Shown in pieces: positions 17,921 through 26,826 of a stretch of 64,000 bases of DNA; position 1 is the first letter of the stretch, and each line of letters opens with the position of its first letter. The translations under genes were made by a program, and so were the position numbers. Under the pieces are notes generated by a model. The model did not search any database, was not told where the DNA came from, and was given only the letters and a program-made list of their open reading frames with translations. The DNA lies in assembly GCF_001586785.1 (NCBI RefSeq), contig NZ_LUFH02000013.1:1-64000 (forward strand). Direction: 5' to 3'. The stretch is from Sphaerospermopsis aphanizomenoides BCCUSP55. GTDB taxonomy: Bacteria > Cyanobacteriota > Cyanobacteriia > Cyanobacteriales > Nostocaceae.

Positions 17921-19000
17921 TCATATATTCGAGGGTAATTTAATAGGAAGACTCAAACTAATACCACTGCGATAAATAGGATGCCAATTTCTGTATTTGT
18001 TAAAATTCTCTGGGGTGACATCAGCTAGTTGTCCCACAGGTTGAGTCTGGAAAACTGAACCTTCAGCAAACATTTGCACTGATTTACGGCGTAACTGATA
18101 ACCTGAACTTGAATAAATCCAACCTCCTCGTTTTTGAAGTTCATAGCTAGAACCTTCAATCAAACTTTCCGAAATATTTGATTCCCAAAATAAACTGATA
18201 AGGGAGTAATGAGTTAAGCTTGGAGAATTTAAAACTTTTTGCCAAGTTTCAGATAATTGAGAAAATTCAAACCACTGGAATGTAAACTGCCCAGAACCGC
18301 TAGAACGTTCACCTCCTAACCCTTGTTCTCCTAACAAAGTCAGTGCAGCTTTTACCTGAGTTTCTAGTTTATTGTTGACTTCTGGAAACTGAATAATGAA
18401 ATATAAACCAGACTGTTGTTTAAAGTGTATCAACCCAGTATGATAGAGGTTTGTAGCTTTAGTAATTCTGTCTACAGCAATTTTCGGTAGAAGAGTCTTT
18501 TCAAAGCCTTTCCCATAACTAAAGGTGCAGGCTTTGCGTAAACTACCATTGGATTTATTTGTTGTTTCTTGAATTAATTGGTGACAATCACAATCAACAC
18601 CCAAAGCTCTAAAACCATCTTCTTGATACCAACGATGCCAAACTTCTACAGGTAAGAAGTTCAACTTTTTGTAAGTTTTGAAAAATGCCAAATCATCATC
18701 TTGAGGATAATTACATGGGAATTTCAAAGGTTTGGGAAGATAATCAACAATTTTATCTGCGACTTGTTGATATAAAAAGGTAGAACTGAGACGAAATGGA
18801 GGCTTATTTGGTTGCTCTAAGAATTGCTGTAATAAATTGCTTACTGCATCAGGAAATAATTGAGCATAGGCTGTAATTAAGGCACTAAATAGAGTGTCAG
18901 AACGTACTCTTTCACTAGTTTCTTCAATCCCAATTCCCAATTCTCCAAAGTGAGCAGCATTAGAGCCAAAATTCAGCCTTACGAGTTTCCAGCTATTCAT
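17921..19000 (-). CDS. csm4: Csm4, Cas5-like subunit binding the crRNA 5' handle
   Basis: Csm4 sits at the foot of the complex with Cas10 and holds the 5' tag of the crRNA. The 359-residue protein opens with KLVRLNFGSNAAHFGELGIG and SERVRSDTLFSALITAYAQL, the classic Csm4 N-terminus, and carries the GEQGLGGERSSGSGQF glycine-rich loop (about 231-246). Its ATG shares one base with the csm3 stop (19000), so translation is coupled. Confidence 0.9.
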   Translation of the reverse strand: MNSWKLVRLNFGSNAAHFGELGIGIEETSERVRSDTLFSALITAYAQLFPDAVSNLLQQFLEQPNKPPFRLSSTFLYQQVADKIVDYLPKPLKFPCNYPQDDDLAFFKTYKKLNFLPVEVWHRWYQEDGFRALGVDCDCHQLIQETTNKSNGSLRKACTFSYGKGFEKTLLPKIAVDRITKATNLYHTGLIHFKQQSGLYFIIQFPEVNNKLETQVKAALTLLGEQGLGGERSSGSGQFTFQWFEFSQLSETWQKVLNSPSLTHYSLISLFWESNISESLIEGSSYELQKRGGWIYSSSGYQLRRKSVQMFAEGSVFQTQPVGQLADVTPENFNKYRNWHPIYRSGISLSLPIKLPSNI

Positions 19001-19995
19001 TATGAAGCTCCTGGTAAACTCTTTTGCATTTCATCGCTTAAATTACCAAATTTCTTGAGAATATTTAAAGTATCTTCAGCGGTAATGATTGGCTCTTTAA
19101 ATTCGACACCATCCTCCACTACCTTTCGATATTGTTTCACGTCCCGCCAAAAGCACTTATAATTTTTAAACTTAACTTTGCCATAACCACGTGAACCATG
19201 TCCACCTAAAGCATCATCTTCTAATAATGATAGTGCGATCGCAATATTCCGCAAATCCTCCGCAGCTTCAATGAATGCTTCTTGTTCTGTTTGGCTACCC
19301 TCTGCTTCCACTGTATAAACTAGTTCAAACTCAAATTCTGCACCTGCTGGTACTCGTTCGATTTGACGGGGATTCGCTGCTGCTGTCACCCGATCCAAAC
19401 CGTTTTCCCATTTCCATTCGGTCATGTATAAACCTGTGTCAACTCGTTCTAGTTTTTTAGCTGAGTCTTCACATAAACGACAATCTCGCACAATAATTTT
19501 AGCTGGAGAGTTACGACCCCTTAGAATCTTGCTATATTCCACTCCAGAAAAGTCTTTTGTAACATATTCGTCATTTTGCTTAACTCTGTCTAAATTTTCA
19601 GCTACTGCGTCTGTTGTTTTTACCCAAAAATTAGAACCGCCAGTTGAACCAAATAATCTACTGATAGGACAAGTCCGCGCTCCTGTATATTTAATTGTGT
19701 GTCCATCAAGTTCGGTATATCCATCAACTAAATCATCACTTTCATAACGAAAAGTATCCCGACTTCCAGCACGATTTAAAGGCCTGTTGTGAAATCGTTC
19801 TAGAAGAGAGCGAAGTTTTCCTTTGAGAGAAGAACCAGGTAAGTAAGGATATTGGGTAATTGGATCACGCGCTACAGGTTTATCTAACCCCCCAATATCC
19901 ATTTTTCCTTCACCACCTCCAATATGTAACCCAGTCTCTACAACGAGAATTCCTTCTATACGAAATTTACCAAGTAATTGTTTTTGTTTTAGCAT
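19000..19995 (-). CDS. csm3: Csm3, Cas7-like backbone subunit with target-RNA cleavage site
   Basis: Csm3 multimers form the backbone filament and cut target RNA every six bases. The N-terminus has GLHIGGGEGKMDIGGLDKPV. D38 in the LDKPV motif aligns with the catalytic D33 of Streptococcus thermophilus Csm3, so slicing should be intact. LPGSSLKGKLRSLLERF is the conserved RAMP loop. Length 331 is longer than bacterial homologues (about 220), with the extra residues in the middle (about 60-200). It directly follows csm2 without a gap. Confidence 0.92.
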   Translation of the reverse strand: MLKQKQLLGKFRIEGILVVETGLHIGGGEGKMDIGGLDKPVARDPITQYPYLPGSSLKGKLRSLLERFHNRPLNRAGSRDTFRYESDDLVDGYTELDGHTIKYTGARTCPISRLFGSTGGSNFWVKTTDAVAENLDRVKQNDEYVTKDFSGVEYSKILRGRNSPAKIIVRDCRLCEDSAKKLERVDTGLYMTEWKWENGLDRVTAAANPRQIERVPAGAEFEFELVYTVEAEGSQTEQEAFIEAAEDLRNIAIALSLLEDDALGGHGSRGYGKVKFKNYKCFWRDVKQYRKVVEDGVEFKEPIITAEDTLNILKKFGNLSDEMQKSLPGAS

Positions 19996-20535
19996 TTAAT
20001 TATTCCTATTTGAATTATTTGTTTCAGCAGCTTTGTGATAAGCAATGATAGATTCGATTAAATTTACTAGCCGATAAAAATCAGGTATATCTTTGACTCT
20101 ATCTATCGCCTCTGAAAGCACATCATTCAATGGCTTAACTGGATTTATTTTTTCCTTATCTTTGCGGGCAGTAGCATATACCAATTTAGGTTTAAGCAGA
20201 ACTACCTCTGTTTCAATAGTCGAAAATTTTTCATCTTTGTCTTGAGCAAGTTTTACTTTGAGGCGATTAACAGCATCCAAAAATTTGCGAATTTGGTTTG
20301 TTGTTAATCCTATTTCTTGCAGATATTCTCCCAATTCTTTAGCTTGTTCAACCAAACAACGAATTTCATAATTTCGCAATTCTCCATCCTTTAAAGCTTT
20401 GATAGTTTGAATCATCTTTTGGTCAGCGGTGAGTTGCATTTGTGCCTCTGACCGTTTTTGTGATGTTTCAACTGCTTTAGCTGGTAGAGACTTAGGCTCT
20501 GGTTTAGAGTTGAATTTTTTTGGTGGTTGTATCAT
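19996..20535 (-). CDS. csm2: Csm2, small (Cas11) subunit of the III-A complex
   Basis: The small helical subunit lining the inner filament. The C-terminal 120 residues carry the family pattern, including LTTNQIRKFLDAVNRLK and LLKPKLVYATARK, close to the LRPKLAYAAGR-type motif. Residues 1-35 are basic and proline-rich, so this protein (179 aa) is longer than typical Csm2. The start at 20535 overlaps the end of cas10 by 32 bp; an internal ATG at residue 33 is an alternative start that removes the disordered extension. Confidence 0.85.
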   Translation of the reverse strand: MIQPPKKFNSKPEPKSLPAKAVETSQKRSEAQMQLTADQKMIQTIKALKDGELRNYEIRCLVEQAKELGEYLQEIGLTTNQIRKFLDAVNRLKVKLAQDKDEKFSTIETEVVLLKPKLVYATARKDKEKINPVKPLNDVLSEAIDRVKDIPDFYRLVNLIESIIAYHKAAETNNSNRNN

Positions 20536-22879
20536 TTGTTTGATTACGATTTAATAGTTCAATCCACGTAGCAATAGCCAAAAAATAACGTGCGTTATAA
20601 GGACTCATTAACGATTTCCGAACCGGAGTAAAGCTATCATTATTGAGTATTTCACTAGGTAATCTTGCTAACGTATAGGCTATTTTAGGTAAGTGTAAAT
20701 AGTAACGGATATCATCAATTTCACTTTCATATTGCTCCTTTTTACGTTTACTCTCAATTTCTTGAATTTTCTGCTCTTGCATTTGAGCAGTATCTAGAAG
20801 ATTACGAACAAAGCTGCGAGCATAATTGATTTCAATATTCTGTTCTTGTATTTTCTTTACAAATGGGAGGATACCAAATAAATCAAGCCTTGTATTTAAC
20901 CCTAAATATTGTTTAATTTTATAATCGAATAATTTAATATCTGAAACATTAACATTTTCTGATCCTAACCACTCACTCCACTTGAAGGCTTTTCCAAATA
21001 GCCCTAAACTATTTCTACCATTTGCTTTAGCAGCATCTTCAGCGTCACCTGATGATTTCGCAGCTTGATAAAGCGGGAATTTAATATCATCAATACTAAT
21101 TCCGCCTGATATCGTAATATCTGGATTATTCCCTGTATAGGCTCGAAAACACTGGTAAATATCACAAGCAAATTCTACGATTTCATTCCATGCTCCACTT
21201 ATGAATAAATCATCACCTCCTGCGTAAATGAATAGTAAATGATCTCGCTTTTCTCTAGTTAAATATTTAGCATTTTTTAGAACCGTGATATTTTGTTGTT
21301 CTTGAGGCTGGATAAAATTAGCATAACGGGTTTCTGCTAAACTATTGAGGTAAACTTTAAAAAAATAACTCATTTGGCGGGAAAGTCCAGCAATTCTAGG
21401 CAAAGTCCGATTGTTTTTATTCAACCCTTCTGCAAAAATTCTTCCTAGTTTGTCTACATCCATTCGCAAATAACCAACTCTGGGAATTGCACCCACTATC
21501 TCTGCTGATTTCGCCATTTCTTCAGCACGGATAAATCTTTTTTCTTCTTCATTCTTCTTGCCATAATTTCCTAACAATAAAAGACTAGTATTTTTTGATT
21601 TATAATTTTCCAAAATCCAATCATTAATTAGGATAATTTTTTCGTCATTTTTAGCTAAACTCAGTGCTTCCTCTCGTGTTTTACAAAGATAGTAGTAGTA
21701 CCCTGGAATATAAATTCTTTCTATATGTTTATCTACACTACCTTTGACATTTGACCTTTTAGACCGTAGTAATGCTTTAACATTAAATAAGCGTTCTCCT
21801 AGTTCAAACATATTGCGGCACATCCAACAAGCGCGAGAAGAATCATTATTTCCTTGAATTAATGGTTTTAAACTGGGTAAGTCATCTCTGTGACAAACTT
21901 TACATGGTTGATAACTCGGATTTGGTTGGATAATAAGATTTATTTCTTGATTAAACTTACGAGCCTTTTGCTCTGCTAAGTCTTTAGTGAGTTTTGTCCA
22001 ATATTCAGCAAAATTTTTCTCTTTGATAGCTTGAGTAGGTACAGATAAGCTATCAATAGCTAAAAAAAGTTTACCTTTAAAGCTTTTCAACAGCCATTTA
22101 TTAAATTTTTTGCAAATTTTATTTACTGATTTCTTAACTTGCTGTAAGTCAGTAGAAGCAATTACATAAAAATTTCCTCCACCCGCATAAATTATATTAG
22201 TATTTGGTAAGTTTAACTCTTCTAGTAATTGTTGTACTACTTCTTCTGTCACCAATTCTAAATAAAAACTCCTAGCCCTTAAAGATTTAAGCGCACCATC
22301 AGCAGAAATAGTATAAATAAATTTTTGAATCCCTGATAAATCACCAGCAATTAAGCTAATTTCCTCAGCAGGATTGTCAATTAAAGCTGCTGCTACTGCA
22401 GCTGTAGTTCTTGCCATGTCTACCAAAGCTACATCAGATTCTCCAAAGCTGAGACATGAACCAAATTTTTCTAATATGAGCATTAATAAAGAAAGATTTT
22501 GCCAATTATCTTTGAGATACTTGTCAAGTTCCTGATTAATTTCAGCTTTGAAACCTTCCTGTGCTTCTTGATCAGGTTTGTAATTCAATGGATAAGGTAT
22601 TGTCGGATAGTCTTCGTCTTTATTTTTAATAGCTGCTAGTGCATGGTAATGAGTTTCTGATGGTTCTTGAATTGGGGTATCAGATAAATTTACACGGTCA
22701 AACAACAAGCGTAATACTCCAACTTCTGTATTTTCATTCCAACCTAATATTTTCTTTGCTCTTGTAACTTCTATATACTCTTTATTATCTGGAGAAGGAT
22801 AATCACATTCAGCCCATTTTGCTAAAGCTGCGATCGCTTGTTGAATAACCTGTAATGCTATTTGAGAACTTGTCACCAT
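20504..22879 (-). CDS. cas10: Cas10/Csm1, large subunit of III-A; palm GGDD present, HD motif absent
   Basis: Signature subunit that makes cyclic oligoadenylates when target RNA is bound. Visible in order: a palm-1 motif GDLSGIQKFIYT (179-190), a zinc-ribbon with C326-x2-C329 and C351-x2-C354, MDVDKLG in the second palm, and the active GGDD at 554-557 (IYAGGDDLFISG). The N-terminal 150 residues, where family members carry an HD nuclease (LHDIGK), have no HD pair. Single-strand DNase activity is therefore not expected, while signalling should work. Length 791 is normal. It is the first gene of the leftward csm operon. Confidence 0.92.
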   Translation of the reverse strand: MVTSSQIALQVIQQAIAALAKWAECDYPSPDNKEYIEVTRAKKILGWNENTEVGVLRLLFDRVNLSDTPIQEPSETHYHALAAIKNKDEDYPTIPYPLNYKPDQEAQEGFKAEINQELDKYLKDNWQNLSLLMLILEKFGSCLSFGESDVALVDMARTTAAVAAALIDNPAEEISLIAGDLSGIQKFIYTISADGALKSLRARSFYLELVTEEVVQQLLEELNLPNTNIIYAGGGNFYVIASTDLQQVKKSVNKICKKFNKWLLKSFKGKLFLAIDSLSVPTQAIKEKNFAEYWTKLTKDLAEQKARKFNQEINLIIQPNPSYQPCKVCHRDDLPSLKPLIQGNNDSSRACWMCRNMFELGERLFNVKALLRSKRSNVKGSVDKHIERIYIPGYYYYLCKTREEALSLAKNDEKIILINDWILENYKSKNTSLLLLGNYGKKNEEEKRFIRAEEMAKSAEIVGAIPRVGYLRMDVDKLGRIFAEGLNKNNRTLPRIAGLSRQMSYFFKVYLNSLAETRYANFIQPQEQQNITVLKNAKYLTREKRDHLLFIYAGGDDLFISGAWNEIVEFACDIYQCFRAYTGNNPDITISGGISIDDIKFPLYQAAKSSGDAEDAAKANGRNSLGLFGKAFKWSEWLGSENVNVSDIKLFDYKIKQYLGLNTRLDLFGILPFVKKIQEQNIEINYARSFVRNLLDTAQMQEQKIQEIESKRKKEQYESEIDDIRYYLHLPKIAYTLARLPSEILNNDSFTPVRKSLMSPYNARYFLAIATWIELLNRNQTNDTTTKKIQL

Positions 22880-23196
22880 AAATACTTTTGCTCACAACAA
22901 CTTTAAAACCCACGCCAAAGCTTGCACCATCGGACGCTAGGATACATCTCCATTTCGCTGTAAACAGTGAACTCTCCCTATAAGCTTATGCCCTTTTTGC
23001 TCAATATAATCACTGCCAATATTACAATCGCTGTAAATAATTGCTACAACTTGTAAACTTCCTGCATCTAATGATAACTATCTGATTGTTCTCCCCCTCC
23101 GTCCCCTGTCTCCCCCACTCCTACGGCTTATTCAACGATTGCTTATGGTTTTATTTGCCAGCCTCTCAGCCATTCTCCCAACGCTGTACTCGGTAG
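22880..23196. other. gene-free spacer between csx3 and the csm operon
   Basis: No open frame or tandem repeat was seen apart from a short CCCCCTCCGTCCCC tract. It should hold the promoter of the csm operon if that is not read through from csx3. I could not identify one with confidence. Confidence 0.4.
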
Positions 23197-23502
23197 TTAA
23201 TCAATCAAATCTCCTAGCTTATAAGCAGGATTGTGAGTAATACAAATTACATACTTAGCCAATTTCGGGTCAAAAAAACCAATAGCACCATAGATATGTG
23301 CAAGTTTATGCGCCAGCACAAAAGCCACAGGAATAGACACAGGGCCATTAATCTTCAACAATTGACCTCCTGCTAATTCTCCCGACTGTGCCATCTGTTC
23401 CAAGCGTGCGGCTGCATCTTTAACAATTTGGTCATTTTGGGCAGGTTCGCCAAAATTAATTCGTAAAATTCCTTCTTGCAACTCAATTTTGTAAGTAGTC
23501 AT
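23197..23502 (-). CDS. csx3: Csx3 (Crn3-type) ring nuclease candidate
   Basis: Csx3 proteins bind and cleave cyclic tetra-adenylate, turning off CARF effectors. This 101-residue stand-alone protein has the family layout: GILRINFGEPAQNDQIV near the N-terminus, GQLLKINGPVSIPVAFVLAH, then AHIYGAIGFFDPKLAKYVIC and ITHNPAYKLGDLID. The histidines in VLAHKLAHIYG and the Asp of FFDPKL are in the region used by the tetramer for catalysis in Archaeoglobus Csx3. It is leftward, upstream of the csm operon and downstream of the WYL gene. A second Csx3 is fused to an ATPase at 26827-27846. Confidence 0.9.
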   Translation of the reverse strand: MTTYKIELQEGILRINFGEPAQNDQIVKDAAARLEQMAQSGELAGGQLLKINGPVSIPVAFVLAHKLAHIYGAIGFFDPKLAKYVICITHNPAYKLGDLID

Positions 23503-23582
23503 GATTTGTATCTCTAACCAATGACTACATCATACATGACAGTGGAAGTAGCCTATTCCAAGGTATTCTCTCCGGAAGTGAT

Positions 23583-23705
23583 ATTGATAATTGATAATTG
23601 ATAATTGATAATTGATAATTGATAATTGATAATTGATAATTGATAATTGATAATTGATAATTGATAATTGATAATTGATAATTGATAATTGATAATTGAT
23701 AATTG
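23583..23705. repeat. tandem heptanucleotide repeat (ATTGATA)n
   Basis: About 17.5 uninterrupted copies of ATTGATA. This is a short tandemly repeated repetitive (STRR) tract as is common in Nostocales. Copy number is likely to vary between strains. Confidence 0.95.
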
Positions 23706-23792
23706 TTTCATTTCAGGTTTAAAACCTCTCCTTTCCAGGATAAAAATTCAAACAGTTACTATTTTCTAATCCTCTCATTTCTAGGTAGAGTT

Positions 23793-23827
23793 AATTGTCA
23801 ATTGTCAATTGTCAATTGTCAATTGTT
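23793..23827. repeat. tandem heptanucleotide repeat (AATTGTC)n
   Basis: Four copies of AATTGTC and a partial fifth. It overlaps the last codons and the stop of the WYL gene. It is the reverse complement of the ATTGACA family seen at 26097 and 26522. Confidence 0.9.
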
Positions 23828-25278
23828 GAACACTTGTTATAGTTAGACAATTCTTTGATTGCTTCTTCTTTGAGTTGTTGTCGAATTGATAAGGGTGAAA
23901 TTACTTCTCCATTTGGTCGCCAGTCTCGCAAGCGCATCAGGACGTTGATATCACCAGTACGTATCCAAGCCATGTAATAAACATCTTGATTATTTCTTTG
24001 TTTGAGAATACCTAAAATCTCTTGTTGCTGGGCTGCGGGAATATTTGTTGTAATTAAATTTGGTAGTTTTTCAAAAGCAATACGCCGAAAAGAATGATGG
24101 CGAAATGTGTTATCTACATACCAATGGGCAAATGCGGAGGGAAAACGAATAATTAATAATTCTCGTTTGAGGTAAAAGTTGAATCCCCAAGCTTTCTCTA
24201 ATTCTGATTGTACATATTCTGGGGTGGGTAAATTTCCTATATGCCACATTTCTTTTAGTTGTTTAGGTATGGCAGGATCTCCCCAGGCTAGAATTTGCAA
24301 TTTTTCTGAAGCAATGCGGTCAAGACGGTAGTTGTGCCATGTTAAATTTCCTTGAGGATCTAAGCCATAGGCGCTGAGATATTTAGCACGACGTAGGTAA
24401 TGCAAACAAACTGGATAAACTGTAATTTCTACTTTGCTTTCGGTTTTTGCTATCCAATATTCAAACTGCACTACTCCACCAGGAGGTTTACGCCAAAGCT
24501 GTTCTAGCTGTTCTTGATAGTTGTCTACTTGGTCTTGCATTTCTGGAGACAGAATATAATCTAAGTGCAGAAATATCCTTTGTTGTGGTTCTTGGGTAGT
24601 TGAGGAAGAAGAAGGAGAATGGTCTAATATTTGTTCCCACAAACTTTGGATGATGATATCTAAGTTTGGTTGGACAAAAGCTATTGACTCTAATACGTGC
24701 AGTAGTTCCCAGGTTTGGGGTAAGGACAACTGGGTAAAGGTGGTTTGTGTGGCTGATGGTGTTGTGGGTGCTGGTAGTTCGGCTTTGGGAAGAATTTGAT
24801 ATTGTCCTTTGAGAATTGTTTGTAGCCATCCTAAATTAGTTAGCTGTTTGAGATCATCTCTGATGGAACGATGAACGGTAGCAAAGGGGCGTTGTTGTTG
24901 TAGTTCTTGGAGTTGTTTAATATTTATGCCGGTGAGTTGTAATATTTCTTGTTGCCATTCGGTTTCTGATATGTGGCAATTTGATATTTGGATAATTTGC
25001 CATGCTGTTTGATGACAGATGCAAGTGATATCTTGACATTTTGTAGTTATTTCTTCGGCGTTGAGTTTTTCGCTTTTGGGATGGTGTGGAGAATATAGGC
25101 GATCGCGCAGTTGTGCGTAGGTAAAATTTTTTGGTAGGTCTGTTGTGCAGTTTTCTTCCCCGTAGAGTTTATTTAATATTACCCATAGTCTGATTGAACG
25201 CTGTAATCTGTTGGCTAGTTGTCCTGCTGCTAACCAATGTAATATTTGCGGTGTGGGTGGATAGGGGAAGGAGTTCAA
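23812..25278 (-). CDS. WYL-type CRISPR-associated regulator (TIGR03985-like)
   Basis: The 488-residue protein resembles the cyanobacterial CRISPR-associated TIGR03985 family. The N-terminal half has helices fit for a winged HTH (IRLWVILNKLYG, FTYAQLRDRLYSP). The C-terminal half has a WYL-like domain around 270-345 (VYPVCLHYLRRAKYLSAYGL, then LTWHNYRLDRIASEKLQIL) and a WCX-like tail. In Synechocystis a WYL protein (Sll7009) represses a type III-D CRISPR locus, so a regulatory role is likely. It lies between the array and csx3 and is read in the same direction. The last residues (STIDN) are encoded by the AATTGTC repeat, so the C-terminus has been remodelled by repeat insertion. Confidence 0.8.
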   Translation of the reverse strand: MNSFPYPPTPQILHWLAAGQLANRLQRSIRLWVILNKLYGEENCTTDLPKNFTYAQLRDRLYSPHHPKSEKLNAEEITTKCQDITCICHQTAWQIIQISNCHISETEWQQEILQLTGINIKQLQELQQQRPFATVHRSIRDDLKQLTNLGWLQTILKGQYQILPKAELPAPTTPSATQTTFTQLSLPQTWELLHVLESIAFVQPNLDIIIQSLWEQILDHSPSSSSTTQEPQQRIFLHLDYILSPEMQDQVDNYQEQLEQLWRKPPGGVVQFEYWIAKTESKVEITVYPVCLHYLRRAKYLSAYGLDPQGNLTWHNYRLDRIASEKLQILAWGDPAIPKQLKEMWHIGNLPTPEYVQSELEKAWGFNFYLKRELLIIRFPSAFAHWYVDNTFRHHSFRRIAFEKLPNLITTNIPAAQQQEILGILKQRNNQDVYYMAWIRTGDINVLMRLRDWRPNGEVISPLSIRQQLKEEAIKELSNYNKCSTIDN

Positions 25279-25445
25279 TGTTTATATTGGTTGGGTTGTA
25301 TCTGTATTTTTTCACATCCAGGTGTCATAGCAATTCACGAAAATCATATTTTTTTGGTGTTGATGTTTGAAAATATGATTTAGTCTCACGCAAAGGCGCA
25401 AAGGCGCAAAGAAAAAGAAAGGTATTTTTTTGAGAAAGGGAAGTT

Positions 25446-25877
25446 TTTTTAATCCCCTTGCGGGGAAGTGGTTATGAAAAACTATTAAAGTAAAGATACC
25501 TACAGATAAGAAATCTGAACTAGCAGGTTTCAATCCCCTTGCGGGGAAGTGGTTATGAAAAACAGGATTATTTAGAAACAAGGCATCAGGATTCGATACA
25601 GAGGAGTTTCAATCCCCTTGCGGGGAAGTGGTTATGAAAAACCCTCTGTCAAAAAAGACGGTAGAATTTTTACTCTGTGGGGAGGTTTCAATCCCCTTGC
25701 GGGGAAGTGGTTATGAAAAACGTGACCGATCTCAATGATGATTTAGATGAGATCCAGTAGTTTCAATCCCCTTGCGGGGAAGTGGTTATGAAAAACCTGG
25801 ATGATTAAGAATCATACTAAGAGCTTAGACGCGCTGAACGGTTTCAATCCCCTTGCGGGGAAGTGGTTATGAAAAAC
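25446..25877 (-). CRISPR. CRISPR array, 6 repeats and 5 spacers, read leftward
   Basis: Repeats of 37 bp start at 25446, 25527, 25606, 25685, 25760 and 25841; spacers are 44, 42, 42, 38 and 44 bp. On the plus strand each repeat runs GTTTCAATCCCCTTGCGG then GGAAGTGGTTATGAAAAAC, with a CCCC-TTGC-GGGG hairpin. I read it on the minus strand because there the repeat ends in GGGGATTGAAAC, the usual ATTGAAAC 5' handle, and because the leftmost copy (25446) is degenerate where the minus-strand handle would be, as expected of the leader-distal repeat. The same direction serves the csm operon. No spacer has an obvious match inside the window. Confidence 0.97.
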
Positions 25878-26070
25878 CCTACACTTATGAAACCCTTGTC
25901 ACATTTAGCTTTTAAAGTGCGACTGCACCGAGCTACTGAAACAACAATGTGACAATCAAAACAAGTATTAATTTTTTAAGGTTCAGATAGCTGTATTGAG
26001 GCAATAAAAACAGAATAAAACAAAAACCTGAAGATGTCAACTCAAAAAACCAAACTTTTCTTACAATTAC
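25878..26070 (-). promoter_or_regulatory. probable CRISPR leader
   Basis: AT-rich, gene-free DNA right of the array, upstream in the inferred direction of transcription. It holds a perfect 10-bp inverted repeat, TTGTCACATT (25896-25905) and AATGTGACAA (25946-25955), 40 bp apart, which could bind a dimeric regulator. Next to the first repeat a partial echo of the repeat start (GGGTTTCATAAGTG on the minus strand) is visible. Confidence 0.6.
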
Positions 26071-26096
26071 AAAAAATTGCTAAATATTAATCTGTG

Positions 26097-26141
26097 TTGA
26101 TAATTGACAATTGATAATTGACAATTGACAATTGATAATAT
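26097..26141. repeat. ATTGACA/ATTGATA tandem repeats
   Basis: Alternating copies of ATTGACA and ATTGATA on the left side of the four-helix-bundle gene. The same repeat occurs at its 3' end (26522-26553) and, inverted, at 26769-26795. Confidence 0.85.
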
Positions 26142-26176
26142 TGCTATCCCGAAGATAAATAAAATGATTCTCAATT

Positions 26177-26533
26177 ATGAAAGAAAATATTATTAAGGGT
26201 AAAAGCTTTGATTTTGCAGTTCGTGTTGTCAACTTATATAAATATTTAAGTAACGAAAAACAAGAATTTGTTTTATCAAAGCAATTACTCCGATCTGGTA
26301 CTGCAATTGGCGCATTAGTAAGAGAAGCTGAACAAGCAGAAAGTAAAGCAGATTTCATTCATAAATTAGCAATTTCGCTGAAAGAAGCAAATGAATCAGA
26401 TTACTGGATAGAACTAATCTATCAAACAGATTACCTCACAGAAAAACAATACAAAAGCATCAAAGATGATAATATGGAGTTAATCAAACTTTTAACTTCC
26501 ATCATAAAAAGCAGTAAAAAAATTGATAATTGA
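26177..26533 (+). CDS. four-helix-bundle protein (S23/Avd-like)
   Basis: A 118-residue helical protein of the family named after the insertion in 23S rRNA genes (TIGR02436-like). Markers are LRSGTAIGALVREAEQAESKADF, FIHKLAISLKEANESDYWIELI, and a closing helix LIKLLTSIIKSSKK. Relatives form pentamers and include Avd of diversity-generating retroelements, but no reverse transcriptase or template repeat is seen here. The function of solo members is unknown. It is bordered on both sides by ATTGACA repeats, and its last three residues and stop (IDN) come from that repeat. It separates the CRISPR array from the III-D operon and looks like a later arrival. Confidence 0.85.
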   Translation: MKENIIKGKSFDFAVRVVNLYKYLSNEKQEFVLSKQLLRSGTAIGALVREAEQAESKADFIHKLAISLKEANESDYWIELIYQTDYLTEKQYKSIKDDNMELIKLLTSIIKSSKKIDN

Positions 26534-26553
26534 CAATTGACAATTGACAATTA
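26522..26553. repeat. ATTGATA/ATTGACA tandem repeats overlapping a stop codon
   Basis: AATTGATAATTGACAATTGA and a further copy. The stop of the four-helix-bundle gene lies inside it. The last residues IDN recur at the end of the WYL protein at 23812. Confidence 0.85.
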
Positions 26554-26826
26554 TTTTCTTTTGGCGTTGGAATACCCCTCTTCTGTATGGGTGACATAAT
26601 GATACCTGTCAAACTTGAAAAGACAAATTTATGGTTATGTCTTTATCTGTAGCAATTGATAATTTACAGCATATTGCAGATCAATAAGGTACAAATTTTT
26701 AACACAAAGCCTTACACCAAAAGGGTTTTACTGCTGACTGCTGAAAGCTGCTGGAATCAAACCATTTTCAATTGTCAATTATCAATTGTCAATTTTATTT
26801 AGATTTATCTACACAGCAAAGGAGAA
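26554..26826. other. spacer before the III-D operon
   Basis: No gene. It contains an inverted AATTGTC repeat at 26769-26795 and GCTGACTGCTGAAAGCTGCT near 26730. The III-D promoter should lie here. Confidence 0.4.

Noticed and set aside
23583-23705. possible CRISPR array
   Set aside because: Uninterrupted 7-bp units without spacers; an STRR tract.
25312-25581. 89-residue minus-strand frame across the array
   Set aside because: It translates CRISPR repeats (recurring FHNHFPARGLK), not a gene.
26080-26358. minus-strand frame opposite the four-helix-bundle gene
   Set aside because: Its C-terminus is translated ATTGACA repeat and the plus-strand gene has a clear family match.
26177-26533. Avd of a diversity-generating retroelement
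   Set aside because: No reverse transcriptase, template repeat or variable-repeat gene in the window.
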